Positions 1 through 6,655 of a stretch of DNA of 6,677 nt are shown here, one piece after another. The position numbers and the translations under genes are program-made. This stretch comes from Methanobacteriota archaeon. GTDB lineage: Archaea > Halobacteriota > Bog-38 > Methanoflorentales > Methanoflorentaceae. Location: contig PMYA01000146.1 in the NCBI GenBank assembly GCA_003170935.1, positions 349-7,025 on the forward strand. Reading direction: 5' to 3'. The notes beneath the pieces were generated by a model. It worked only from the letters and a program-made list of their open reading frames with translations, did not search any database and was not told the DNA's origin. Positions within the stretch are counted from its first letter, which is position 1. Each line of letters starts with the position of its first letter.

Positions 1-507
1 GGTCTCACGCAAAAAAACGTTCGCGGCGGCGCGCGTCAGGTAGTAGATAAACAGCCCCTTGCGCAAGCGCGGCTTGACATTCAAGATGCGTTGTCGCACA
101 CGACCAAAGAACTCGTCGAGGACGTCCCAGAAAAAAAGTGCGATAATGCGCGGGAAGTTCGAAGGATTCGAGTAGAAAAAGAGCCACGACTTACTGTAGA
201 AGCGTTTCATCTCCCTCAATCGACTATAGGTGAAAATATTGTCCTCAGCGTCTCCCGAAAAGAGGTTTGTGCGACTCGCGCCGTTTTTCGCTAAAAGTCC
301 CTGCCCGTCCGAAATTCGCGATTCAATCTCAGGCGCATCAGAGAGGCCGGTGGATACCATGATTCTGTTGTCGTGTTCTTTCTCCACCTAACGAAATGCG
401 GGCAGATCTTGATTGTGCCCGTGTAAGATGCCCGCTTGGCTGGCACCGGTCTCCGTCTTGTCAAGTGTCCCTTGGATAGTGAGGTGCGCGTGCAAGATGC
501 TAGGCAT
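1..507 (-). pseudogene. Remnant of AlkP-superfamily membrane phosphohydrolase, runs off the left edge
   Basis: One minus-strand frame carries a continuous family-like sequence from about 507 to the left edge, interrupted by a single TAG at 388-390. Upstream of the stop the frame reads TGASQAGILHGHNQDLPAFR (450-391). Downstream it reads VEKEHDNRIMVST, then SDGQGLLAKNGASRTNLFSGD, then FYSKSWLFFYSNPSNFPRI and a C-terminal VFLRET. From memory, these match the middle of large AlkP-superfamily phosphohydrolases often annotated as alkaline phosphatase family or holin-like membrane proteins. In that family a Trp usually sits where the TAG is (PAFRW-EKE). The stretch from the ATG at 505-507 to TGASQ looks several residues short. 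The N-terminal membrane part and first metal-site region are absent, because the kinase gene ends at 583. The second metal site would lie beyond the edge. Translation could restart at GTG 387 or ATG 360, giving 129 or 120 codons inside the window, but no well-placed ribosome site is visible. I consider it a pseudogene. TAG readthrough as pyrrolysine is a remote alternative. Confidence 0.62.
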
Positions 508-582
508 TTCGCACCTTCTCCAGTCGCATTATTGCAGGAGGCTCAGCCTGCGCGGTCAGTGCTCAAGCAAAGAACAGAAGGG

Positions 583-1524
583 TTAGGACAATCCGATAAT
601 CTTTCTTATGCGTTTCTGACTCTGCTCCGGTTCGTCCGTCGTATTTACGATGTAAACTGAGACTCTTTGAAGAAGCGCGCGAAAAAACGCCTTTCGAAGC
701 CTTCGCTTAAAGGGGGTATTTACGAGAAAATGTGGATTGAAATAGTTGTTCCGTTCAAGCATTGTCAGTGCTTGGGCCGCTGTGAGGTCTCGAACAAACT
801 CCAAATCAGTTGTGTCGCGTTTTAGGATAATTAGTTTGGTAAGGGTTGTTAGTGGCAGAATGCGCCCCTTTCCAATTGCTAGTCGTAGATCGACGACGGC
901 GCGACCTTCGCTGTCAAACTCCGCATGTTCAACTAGCCAACTAAACTCACTCCAGATCTTAGCGAGATCTGCGCGGATGTAGAAGTTCTTTTCTGAGTTG
1001 TAGGCTAGTATGTCCCGTCCATAACTCCGCAGGAAGGACCAGTCATCTGAAACGACGCGCACCTCAGGGTGTCTCAACAAACCATAGGTGTGGGTCGTCT
1101 TTCCAGCTCCTGATTCCCCGAGAACGCACACCCCTTGCCCTTTATAGTCAAGACATGCGCCGTGTAAAGAGAAGATGTCGTGTTCGTCTTCAAGAACGTC
1201 TCCTGCGACGCTCAACGCTAGCGACTTGACCCAACCGTAGTAGTTGAAGTTTAGAAGGAATGCAGTCTTTGACTGAGGGTCATAGTACACCGTATTCTTC
1301 TCTTCCTCCGGATCGTTAACGACATAAAGGCGTCCGTGCGACCGAATGTTTTGTGAAATAAAATAGAAGCTCTGGCCCCAGCGCGTTGCGACCGATTGCG
1401 TGTCGGTTAGGAGCTTAATGCAGCACCCATAAACGTCCGATTTAACCTCGTAAGGAGTCTGGGAACCAAATCGTTCTACCATCTTCTCCTTGCCTTGGAT
1501 CGGAATGAGCTTAATTGTGTACAC
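583..1524 (-). CDS. HPr kinase-like P-loop kinase, substrate unknown
   Basis: A 313-residue soluble protein resembling the C-terminal catalytic domain of HPr kinase/phosphorylase and its many uncharacterised relatives. It probably transfers phosphate from ATP to a protein or small molecule; the substrate cannot be told from sequence. The first 115 residues or so form a poorly conserved N-terminal domain. Then come H121-G122, the Walker A loop GESGAGKTT at 136-144 and VVSDDW at 157-162 with D160 and D161. The 15-residue spacing from the His to the first P-loop Gly, and the acidic pair about 24 residues after it, fit the HprK active-site layout. The HprK/P signature segment and K/P loop that contact HPr are not recognisable, so it is unlikely to phosphorylate HPr. 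The C-terminal 45 residues are rich in Arg and Lys. The start is GTG, chosen because GAGGT at 1532-1536 lies 7 nt upstream. It has its own spacer upstream and its stop abuts the AlkP remnant. It is transcribed in the same direction as that remnant. Confidence 0.8.
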   Translation of the reverse strand: MYTIKLIPIQGKEKMVERFGSQTPYEVKSDVYGCCIKLLTDTQSVATRWGQSFYFISQNIRSHGRLYVVNDPEEEKNTVYYDPQSKTAFLLNFNYYGWVKSLALSVAGDVLEDEHDIFSLHGACLDYKGQGVCVLGESGAGKTTHTYGLLRHPEVRVVSDDWSFLRSYGRDILAYNSEKNFYIRADLAKIWSEFSWLVEHAEFDSEGRAVVDLRLAIGKGRILPLTTLTKLIILKRDTTDLEFVRDLTAAQALTMLERNNYFNPHFLVNTPFKRRLRKAFFRALLQRVSVYIVNTTDEPEQSQKRIRKIIGLS

Positions 1525-1582
1525 GTTAATGACCTCTTACCAAAGACACGGGACAAGAATCTTGAAAAACCGGATATTCTAC

Positions 1583-1590
1583 AGTATTAA
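1583..1590 (-). promoter_or_regulatory. Possible TATA box for the HprK-like kinase gene
   Basis: On the minus strand this reads TTAATACT, a partial match to the archaeal TATA consensus. It would place transcription start near 1560, leaving a leader of about 35 nt that contains the GAGGT ribosome site at 1532-1536. The position is reasonable but the match is only fair. Confidence 0.3.
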
Positions 1591-1618
1591 TCAGTTAGAT
1601 GTACTCTCTCCAATCCAC

Positions 1619-1668
1619 AAAAATCTGACTATGAAAATCGACATCGCTGCGTTTAACTGAACGTAAAA
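1619..1668 (-). terminator. Possible oligo-T termination region after the ligase gene
   Basis: Read on the minus strand, the 60 nt after the ligase stop contain three T tracts: four T at 1668-1665, four at 1637-1634 and five at 1623-1619. Archaeal RNA polymerase terminates on such tracts without needing a hairpin. The tracts are short, so this is suggestive only. It fits with the kinase having its own promoter just downstream. Confidence 0.3.
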
Positions 1669-1677
1669 GTCTTAAGT

Positions 1678-3369
1678 TTAAGATACTCCTTTGAGTTTGA
1701 ACTGCAAACGATACAAAGATTCAACGCGCTCGAGCGTTTCAACATCTTCAGGGCCCTTATCCTCTCGTATCCGGATGATGCGAGGAAATCGCAGAGCGTA
1801 ACCTGAGGCGTAGTTCTGGCTCTTCTGGATCTCATTAAATTTGACTTCGAGCACGACCTTCGGTTCAAGGTCGACGATACGTCCGCGCTCACTGATGATG
1901 AGGGGCTTAATCTCTTCAGTCAATTCTTTAAGTTGTTCATCTGAGGCACCGCTTGAGACGCGCCCCACCGGCATCCACTGGCCGTTGTCCTCGTCTCGCG
2001 CTGCAAGCTCGAACGACGTAATCCATCCGGCTTTCCTCCCATGGCCGTACTCAGCGGCGACGACGATGAGGTCGAGGCTCTCAAGGGTTTCCTTGAGTTT
2101 CACCATTTTTCGCCCACGTATCCCGGGGCTATAATCAGCGCTAAGCTCTTTTGCCATAAGCCCCTCGTGTCCCTCATCGATCGATTGTCTGAAAAACTCA
2201 GTTACAACCTTCGGATCGTCAAGGATTTTGAATTCAGAGGGCTTACATCGATCATCGAGGGGTATCACAGTTTTTTCAAGGAGCGCACGTCGCTCTGCAA
2301 AGGGTTGATCAACAAGGCTGGCACCGTTTAAAAAGAGGATATCAAATGGGCGAAGTTGCATAGGGATCTGATGGCTCAGCTCTCTGACCTTATGCTTACG
2401 CCGGATCCTGTTTAAAACGTTTTGAAACGGTATCACCTCGCCGGTATGTTTGTCGACGGCAATAGCCTCGCAGTCAAGAATAACGGAATCAGCGTGAACG
2501 CTTTCTTTAACTGCCACGCGAATATCAGGAAGTGCCTCGGTGAGGTCCTCCATTTTGCGCGAGAAAAGCTTAATGTCTGGCCCTATCTTATGGACCTGAA
2601 TTCGCGCCCCGTCATATTTCGTCTCAAACGCTGCTTTTCCCCCCATCACGTCCAACGCTTCACTCGCGTCGACGACATTTTGGGAGAGCATAGGCCTGAC
2701 AGGACGCATCGGTTCGATATCGAGTGCTTGCAAACCAGACAGCCCTTTTGTTTTAGCAATTCTCGCTACGAGACCGATGTCGTTAGTAAGCATCCACGCG
2801 CGACGTACAGCGTCAGAAGGCACGCCGAAGCTCTGGGCAACGGCATCTTCGGTCACGCCCTCTTTTGAGCCTATCAAGAGGTTGCGCATCGCAAGACTTA
2901 CCACATAATACGCCTCCCGCGGCGTGGCCCTGCTTAAGAGGCTGACGAGCATTCGATGTTTCTTCTGCGCAGAGCCTTTCCCTGTCGTTGCGGCCATTTC
3001 CTCAAACTGATGGTATAACTCAACGACGGTGAGATCCTCCTCAAACGCCGCAAGGCTCATTGCGACCTTCTTTCCAAGAAGCTGTTCCGCTGTAATACCG
3101 AGGTGTCCTGTGTCGCGATAGCTCTCCACGACCTCATCGTTGCTTTTGCCGCTAATGTCAGCAATAACCTTAACCACCGTTTTTCCGGCCACGCCGATAT
3201 CACGCGTGTCCCAAGCAGGAAATATTCGACCGGTCAAAAAGGTACAGATGATCTCGATAACATCCTCAGAAGCTCGCACTAAAAAACCAGCTATGATGTC
3301 AGTCTTTTTGAGTCTCGAAGGATACGCGCTCAGCTCATCGAAAAGGGAAGCAAGCTCAGCGAAATACAT
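1678..3369 (-). CDS. lig: ATP-dependent DNA ligase, archaeal type
   Basis: A full-length 563-residue ATP-dependent DNA ligase, the usual size for the archaeal family. It seals 5'-phosphate/3'-OH nicks in replication (Okazaki fragments) and repair through a ligase-AMP intermediate. The N-terminal DNA-binding domain covers about residues 1-215 and includes the characteristic region around LLIGSKEGVTEDAVA (164-178). The nucleotidyltransferase domain carries motif I, KYDGAR at 251-256, with Lys251 as the expected adenylation site. Next come LFSRKMEDLT (268-277), motif III-like LDCE (298-301), EGLMAKE (402-408, motif IV) and MVKLK (422-426, motif V). The OB-fold domain ends with RFPRIIRIREDKGPED (527-542), carrying the motif VI basic residues. 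Two deviations from the common pattern are Cys300 where Gly is usual (LDGE) and Met422 where Trp is usual before the motif V Lys. The essential Lys, Asp, Glu and Arg residues remain. The ATG at 3369 is the first possible start, since a TGA lies 9 nt upstream in frame. No strong ribosome site is visible. The gene for the PH/SHOCT protein ends 106 nt upstream. Confidence 0.96.
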   Translation of the reverse strand: MYFAELASLFDELSAYPSRLKKTDIIAGFLVRASEDVIEIICTFLTGRIFPAWDTRDIGVAGKTVVKVIADISGKSNDEVVESYRDTGHLGITAEQLLGKKVAMSLAAFEEDLTVVELYHQFEEMAATTGKGSAQKKHRMLVSLLSRATPREAYYVVSLAMRNLLIGSKEGVTEDAVAQSFGVPSDAVRRAWMLTNDIGLVARIAKTKGLSGLQALDIEPMRPVRPMLSQNVVDASEALDVMGGKAAFETKYDGARIQVHKIGPDIKLFSRKMEDLTEALPDIRVAVKESVHADSVILDCEAIAVDKHTGEVIPFQNVLNRIRRKHKVRELSHQIPMQLRPFDILFLNGASLVDQPFAERRALLEKTVIPLDDRCKPSEFKILDDPKVVTEFFRQSIDEGHEGLMAKELSADYSPGIRGRKMVKLKETLESLDLIVVAAEYGHGRKAGWITSFELAARDEDNGQWMPVGRVSSGASDEQLKELTEEIKPLIISERGRIVDLEPKVVLEVKFNEIQKSQNYASGYALRFPRIIRIREDKGPEDVETLERVESLYRLQFKLKGVS

Positions 3370-3475
3370 TACTGATCAATACGGCCTTACGGGCTTAACA
3401 ATACCGTTGTGAAGTCGAGCAGGTTTAGCTTTAATGCTTCAAGTGGCCCTCTGGCCCATCGTTGTGGCGCAGTAT

Positions 3476-4312
3476 TCAAAGTTTCTTCAGGATCTCGTCT
3501 CTCTTCTGCTGGTATTCCTGCTGGGAGATAAGGCCCTCCGCGCTCAGCTCGTTCAACTGCTTGAGCCTCTCATCGGCGTCATTTACGACCTCAGAGCGGA
3601 CTACCCCGACCCCCCTCTGGATCGACTCGAAGGAGTGGATGATTTCGTTCACTTTTTTGACCACACCGAACGGGTTCCCAACGTCCTCCCAGGTGATCTC
3701 CCCACCGCTCATGAGCTTGATACCAGGGCGCTGATAGTCGATCCCGCCCTCTTCGCCGGCGGTGGCGTAGAATACGTCCCCGTAGCCGAGAAAGCGCTCG
3801 TACCATGGCTGGATCACGGTGACGTTTTGGATACGATCTAAATTCAGCTCCGCGTACCTCAGGCTGAAGATGCCGTAGCGGGTGATGATGCGCTGGTCGG
3901 TTATGACAAAAAGCACTCGAGTCATGTAGGTGGCGTGCACTAGCAGGTAGATCAACGAGTAAATCAGAGGAATAAGCAGCACCAAAGCCATCGCGCCACT
4001 CGTGCCGAATAGATAGACCACAGGTATGATGATGATACCTATTACCCCGACGATCAGGCCATGCCGTCTGTCCACGATCATCATCAAAGCACAGGCGATG
4101 AACGCCACGACAATGGATGCCGCGTCCTTTGGTCCAAGCCAGAGCGAGATGGTGTAGATGAGCGCGAGGATGACTAGAAGAGCGCCTCTGCCGATGATGA
4201 CTACGGTCGCGGGCTTTCCTTGCCAATGGATGATCTCGCCATCCACTAAGTACTTAGAGGCGTCCGCCCCTGTGTTGAAGAATCTGTTTGGACCTTTCTG
4301 ACCCTCGGCCAT
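3476..4312 (-). CDS. Membrane protein with bacterial-PH (bPH2) and SHOCT domains
   Basis: A 278-residue membrane protein of unknown function. After a start resembling the family opening (YLVDGEIIHWQGKP, 21-34) come four hydrophobic segments at about 35-60, 64-80, 85-103 and 106-127. A bPH2-type domain follows at about 143-195: VLFVITDQRIITRYGIFS, then ELNLDRIQNVTVIQPWYERF and GYGDVFYATAG. The last 34 residues (245-278) form a SHOCT module (RLKQLNELSAEGLISQQEYQ and EILKKL), a short C-terminal helical motif seen on many membrane-associated proteins. The combination resembles YdbS/YdbT-like PH proteins, some linked to envelope stress or cell-surface homeostasis, but I infer no specific job. I chose the ATG at 4310-4312 over one at 4357. 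A G-rich ribosome site (GGGGGTGGGG, 4314-4323) directly precedes it, the family-like sequence begins there, and the upstream ATG would sit directly on its GAGGT. It is followed after 106 nt by the ligase gene with no T-rich terminator between, so co-transcription is possible. Confidence 0.85.
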   Translation of the reverse strand: MAEGQKGPNRFFNTGADASKYLVDGEIIHWQGKPATVVIIGRGALLVILALIYTISLWLGPKDAASIVVAFIACALMMIVDRRHGLIVGVIGIIIIPVVYLFGTSGAMALVLLIPLIYSLIYLLVHATYMTRVLFVITDQRIITRYGIFSLRYAELNLDRIQNVTVIQPWYERFLGYGDVFYATAGEEGGIDYQRPGIKLMSGGEITWEDVGNPFGVVKKVNEIIHSFESIQRGVGVVRSEVVNDADERLKQLNELSAEGLISQQEYQQKRDEILKKL

Positions 4313-4592
4313 TCCCCACCCCCGCTTGTGTGTCAAAGCAGGAATAACGCAGACCATACCTCAAGCTTATACGCTCCCCTCCCCTGAGAAGGTCGGAGGG
4401 AACCTCAGAGCTTGCCTTTGGCCTCACGTAAGATCAACTCAAAAGCTATTTACCTTCTGTTTTTTTTCGCTCAGATCTGGCCGATGATTCCATAGCAAAC
4501 GTCGCCTTGCTCACGAAGATGCTGCAAGGAACGCATGGAGTAACGATTACGGTATACCCCCGCGCGCTTGTATCCAAGCCACGCAGACCGCT
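4313..4592. other. 280-nt intergenic region without a supported gene
   Basis: I found no coding sequence on either strand; the only minus-strand ORF starting in the middle stops after about 21 codons. The region holds the putative PH/SHOCT promoter at its right-to-left exit end and a run of eight T on the plus strand near 4461-4468. It also has a 6-bp inverted repeat (CCTTGC at 4505-4510 with GCAAGG at 4524-4529). Two adjacent dyads follow: GTAACGATTAC (4540-4550) and GGTATACC (4551-4558). The inverted repeat lies about 65 nt past the uspA-like stop and could help end the MFS-Usp transcript, but no T tract follows it on the minus strand. Confidence 0.5.
4366..4372 (-). promoter_or_regulatory. 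Possible TATA box for the PH/SHOCT gene
   Basis: The minus strand reads GTATAAG here. A transcription start about 26 nt downstream, near 4343, would leave a leader of about 30 nt containing the G-rich ribosome site. It would exclude the ATG at 4357, supporting the start at 4312. The match is partial. Confidence 0.35.
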
Positions 4593-5036
4593 CTATCTGC
4601 TCCGGACTATCAACACTGGAACTTTAGCCCCTCGTATAACCTTATCTGCGACGCTTCCGATAAGCAGGCGATCCAAACCTTTTCGCCCATGCGATCCGAT
4701 AACGACGAGATCGATATCGTGACTTCCTGCGTAATTGTCCAGTTCTTCGGCCGGGTGCCCATCTAGCACTGCGGTAACAATACGATCTTCATTCACGCCG
4801 CGCGAAGCCAGGTCTTTTTTGGCATTCGAAACGATTTGTTTTCCCTCGTCGAGAAGTACGTCGTACATGTTCTCCCACGAAGTGTCAAGTGGATATGCCG
4901 TGAACCCAGCGATGTCAAGCACATAAGCAATATGCACGGTCGCATCGGCGAGTTGTACGAGATAGGCCACGTGGTCATAAACGGGGGGCATTAGATCCCC
5001 GCCATCGGTTCCAATCAATATTTGTTTATATTCCAT
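4593..5036 (-). CDS. Universal stress protein, UspA family
   Basis: A single-domain, 147-residue cytoplasmic universal stress protein, the standard length for the family. The N-terminal strand MEYKQILIGTDG puts Asp11 at the usual nucleotide-binding position; GTDGG replaces the commoner TDGS. The C-terminal part carries the ATP-binding pattern G-x2-G-x9-G-S as GSHGRKGLDRLLIGS (114-128), followed by VADKVI and the closing strand VPVLIVRSR. Retention of this pattern suggests it binds ATP, as in the ATP-binding Usp subgroup. The start ATG follows GTGGG at 5043-5047 with 6 nt spacing. It lies 12 nt after the stop of the MFS transporter, so the two are probably co-transcribed and may be translationally coupled. 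Usp genes often sit beside transporters, where they are proposed to modulate or signal stress; its specific partner is inference. Confidence 0.93.
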   Translation of the reverse strand: MEYKQILIGTDGGDLMPPVYDHVAYLVQLADATVHIAYVLDIAGFTAYPLDTSWENMYDVLLDEGKQIVSNAKKDLASRGVNEDRIVTAVLDGHPAEELDNYAGSHDIDLVVIGSHGRKGLDRLLIGSVADKVIRGAKVPVLIVRSR

Positions 5037-5048
5037 AGAGTTCCCACA

Positions 5049-6518
5049 TTAGACCTCTAATGCTCCTTCTTCAACAAGCCCTTTTCGCTCAATCTCAGTT
5101 CCTTTCACTTTGATTAAAAGCGTCACCAAGACGCCTACGAGCGAGACACCAAGCGCGGTCAGAAATATGTAGTTGAACGCCGTCGCGTTGGGGAGCAGAG
5201 GCCCCATGATCGGGCCGCGAGGAGTTTGAATGACGAGAGGCGAGACATACCGCGCAAGGAATACTCCTGCAATGGTAGGCCCTATAACGCCGCCAATCGT
5301 CCTAAAGATTGTGTTCATGGCGGTAGCAATCCCCGTCTCCAGCTGTGATACCGACTGTATAATGATGTTAATCATCGACACCATCATGAACCCTAGCCCG
5401 ACTGACATTATCATCAGCCCAACGACGACTTGTGCTTGTGTATCGTGTAAAACGTACAAGAAGTAGAAGCTTATTGAAAGCACGATACTGCCTATTACTA
5501 ACGGTAGTTTTGCGCCACGTTTGTTGACGAGAATCCCTGCAAGCGGGCCAGCGGCGAGGAGGAGTATCGAACCAGGAACTTGGAGCAGTCCTGCCTCAAA
5601 GATGCTCGAACTGAAGCCAACGGGTGGCGGCGATTGGACGAGGTATGTAACAGTCTGGAACATCATAAACATCCCAAGACCAATGACGAACGCTGAGATG
5701 TTCGTCAAAAAGACGTTCCGTTTACTGAGCACTTTAAGGTCTATCATCGGATCGCGCACGCGCGACTCGATGAGGACAAAGAGCACGATAAACACCAATG
5801 ATACCGCGATGAGGCCTAACGTGTTGAGTGAGGTCCACCCCCAACGCTCCCCCTCAGTCATCGCGACGAGGAACGTGAGGATTGCAGCCGAGAAGGTGAT
5901 GGCTCCGCTAATGTCAACCTTAGACGGGTTACGAATCGGAGATTCTTGCAACTTGTAAATAGCCAGCAGCGTTATTGCAATGGCAATCGGAACGATCGTA
6001 TGATACGTCATCCTCCACCCGAAGTTCTCGCTAATCCATGCGCCGACAACGAGGCCAATTGCCGCCCCAGCGCCGAACATCGCGCTGATGATGCCCGTCG
6101 CCATCGCGACCTTTTCCGGAGGAAACTCATCTCTAATAAGCGCGTAAGCAAGCGGAAACATGCCCATGCCTAAGCCCTGCAACGCCCTGAAAATCAACAA
6201 GCTTTGGATGTTCCATGCAAATCCGGTCGCGATCACTCCAAGGGTATAAAGGCTCATACAGATGACAAGGAACTTCTTTTTACCATAGGTATCACCGAGC
6301 TTGCCAAAGATAGGTGTGAACACTGCCCCAGCGACTAAATAGATAGAAAGTACCCACGACGTCCACGTGACGGTCGAGTTAAATTCTGCCTGTATGGTAG
6401 GTAGTGCTGGGATCAGCATCGATTCGGTGAACATAACCATAATAGCTATGAGACTCAAAATGACCAGAATGAAGCCCGTTCCGTTTCGCTTAATCTGCAC
6501 TGTGTTTGTTTCGTTCAT
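5049..6518 (-). CDS. DHA2-family MFS drug/proton antiporter-type efflux transporter
   Basis: A 489-residue integral membrane transporter of the major facilitator superfamily. Its length and about 14 hydrophobic segments fit the DHA2 (EmrB/QacA-like) group that exports drugs or toxic compounds using the proton gradient. TM1 ends in PALPTIQAEFN (37-47). The loop 2-3 motif A is GKLGDTYGKKKF (72-83). TM4 carries the motif B Arg in RALQGLGMG (111-119). TM5 holds a motif C-like stretch, GAGAAIGLVVGAW (149-161), in which the usual GP Pro is replaced by Leu. A repeated glycine-rich IGGVIGPTIAGVF lies in the C-terminal half, and a charged tail (VKGTEIERKGLVEEG) ends the protein. The substrate cannot be predicted. 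I chose ATG 6518 over an in-frame TTG at 6587, because the extra 23 residues are not transporter-like. Only a weak GAGAG precedes the ATG. The region upstream has TATA-like boxes and three inverted repeats, suggesting repressor control. A UspA-type gene follows 12 nt after the stop. Confidence 0.93.
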   Translation of the reverse strand: MNETNTVQIKRNGTGFILVILSLIAIMVMFTESMLIPALPTIQAEFNSTVTWTSWVLSIYLVAGAVFTPIFGKLGDTYGKKKFLVICMSLYTLGVIATGFAWNIQSLLIFRALQGLGMGMFPLAYALIRDEFPPEKVAMATGIISAMFGAGAAIGLVVGAWISENFGWRMTYHTIVPIAIAITLLAIYKLQESPIRNPSKVDISGAITFSAAILTFLVAMTEGERWGWTSLNTLGLIAVSLVFIVLFVLIESRVRDPMIDLKVLSKRNVFLTNISAFVIGLGMFMMFQTVTYLVQSPPPVGFSSSIFEAGLLQVPGSILLLAAGPLAGILVNKRGAKLPLVIGSIVLSISFYFLYVLHDTQAQVVVGLMIMSVGLGFMMVSMINIIIQSVSQLETGIATAMNTIFRTIGGVIGPTIAGVFLARYVSPLVIQTPRGPIMGPLLPNATAFNYIFLTALGVSLVGVLVTLLIKVKGTEIERKGLVEEGALEV

Positions 6519-6537
6519 TGCTGCTCTCTCATTGAAG

Positions 6538-6550
6538 ATGTCAAAGACAT
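6538..6550. repeat. Short inverted repeat at the proximal MFS promoter
   Basis: ATGTCAAAGACAT has perfect 5-bp arms around three bases. It touches the weaker TATA-like TGTATATG (6555-6548) and lies 20 nt before the transporter ATG. It could be a regulator site or chance; it differs in sequence from the two dyads farther upstream. Confidence 0.25.
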
Positions 6551-6575
6551 ATACAACCGTTACGCGGTGCCTCGT

Positions 6576-6593
6576 GCCAGGTTGCAACTTGGC
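6576..6593. promoter_or_regulatory. Candidate operator: 18-bp palindrome in MFS leader
   Basis: GCCAGGTTGCAACTTGGC is symmetric at 8 of 9 base pairs with no loop, so it looks like a dimeric protein-binding site rather than an RNA hairpin. It is GC-richer than the dyad at 6632-6648 and therefore less likely to be chance. It lies between the two possible TATA boxes of the transporter gene. Confidence 0.4.
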
Positions 6594-6631
6594 TGCTGTT
6601 AATATCAGCTAATTACATATCAGTTTTAAAC

Positions 6632-6648
6632 ATAACAGTAATTGTTAT
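6632..6648. promoter_or_regulatory. Candidate operator: 17-bp near-perfect palindrome
   Basis: ATAACAGTAATTGTTAT has 7 of 8 symmetric pairs around a central A, with one G/T mismatch. It abuts the TATA box and covers the DNA between it and the predicted transcription start. A bound dimeric regulator (MarR- or TetR-like) there would block initiation. No regulator gene is within the window, so its identity is inference. The sequence is AT-rich, which raises the chance of accidental symmetry. Confidence 0.4.
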
Positions 6649-6655
6649 ATATAAA
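6648..6655 (-). promoter_or_regulatory. Archaeal TATA box upstream of the MFS gene
   Basis: The minus strand reads TTTATATA, an excellent match to the archaeal TATA consensus, within a longer AT run. Transcription would start near 6625, giving a leader of about 107 nt to the ATG at 6518. A second, weaker TATA-like TGTATATG at 6555-6548 would give a start near 6526 and a leader of about 8 nt. Which one is used cannot be decided from sequence. Confidence 0.5.

Noticed and set aside
5..187. 60-codon minus-strand ORF at the left edge
   Set aside because: It is out of frame with the AlkP-like reading frame covering the same bases, which carries recognisable family sequence.
2422..2868. 148-codon ORF on the plus strand
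   Set aside because: It lies wholly antisense to the ligase gene, in its best-conserved catalytic region, and its translation resembles no family.
3434..3841. 135-codon ORF on the plus strand
   Set aside because: It is antisense to the PH/SHOCT coding sequence, whose domains are clear; it looks like a shadow frame.
3591..4226. 211-codon ORF on the minus strand, rich in His and Arg
   Set aside because: It is an out-of-frame shadow inside the PH/SHOCT gene; its composition reflects the transmembrane codons read in another frame.
4313..4357. N-terminal extension of the PH/SHOCT protein to an ATG at 4357
   Set aside because: The ribosome-site-like GAGGT directly abuts that ATG, the likely transcription start is downstream of it, and a good G-rich site precedes the ATG at 4312.
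4461..4468. Run of eight T on the plus strand as a terminator
   Set aside because: No plus-strand gene ends here, and on the coding strand it is a run of A, so it cannot terminate the minus-strand transcripts.
6519..6587. N-terminal extension of the MFS transporter to a TTG at 6587
   Set aside because: TTG is a rare start, the extra residues are not transporter-like, and they overlap candidate regulatory dyads.
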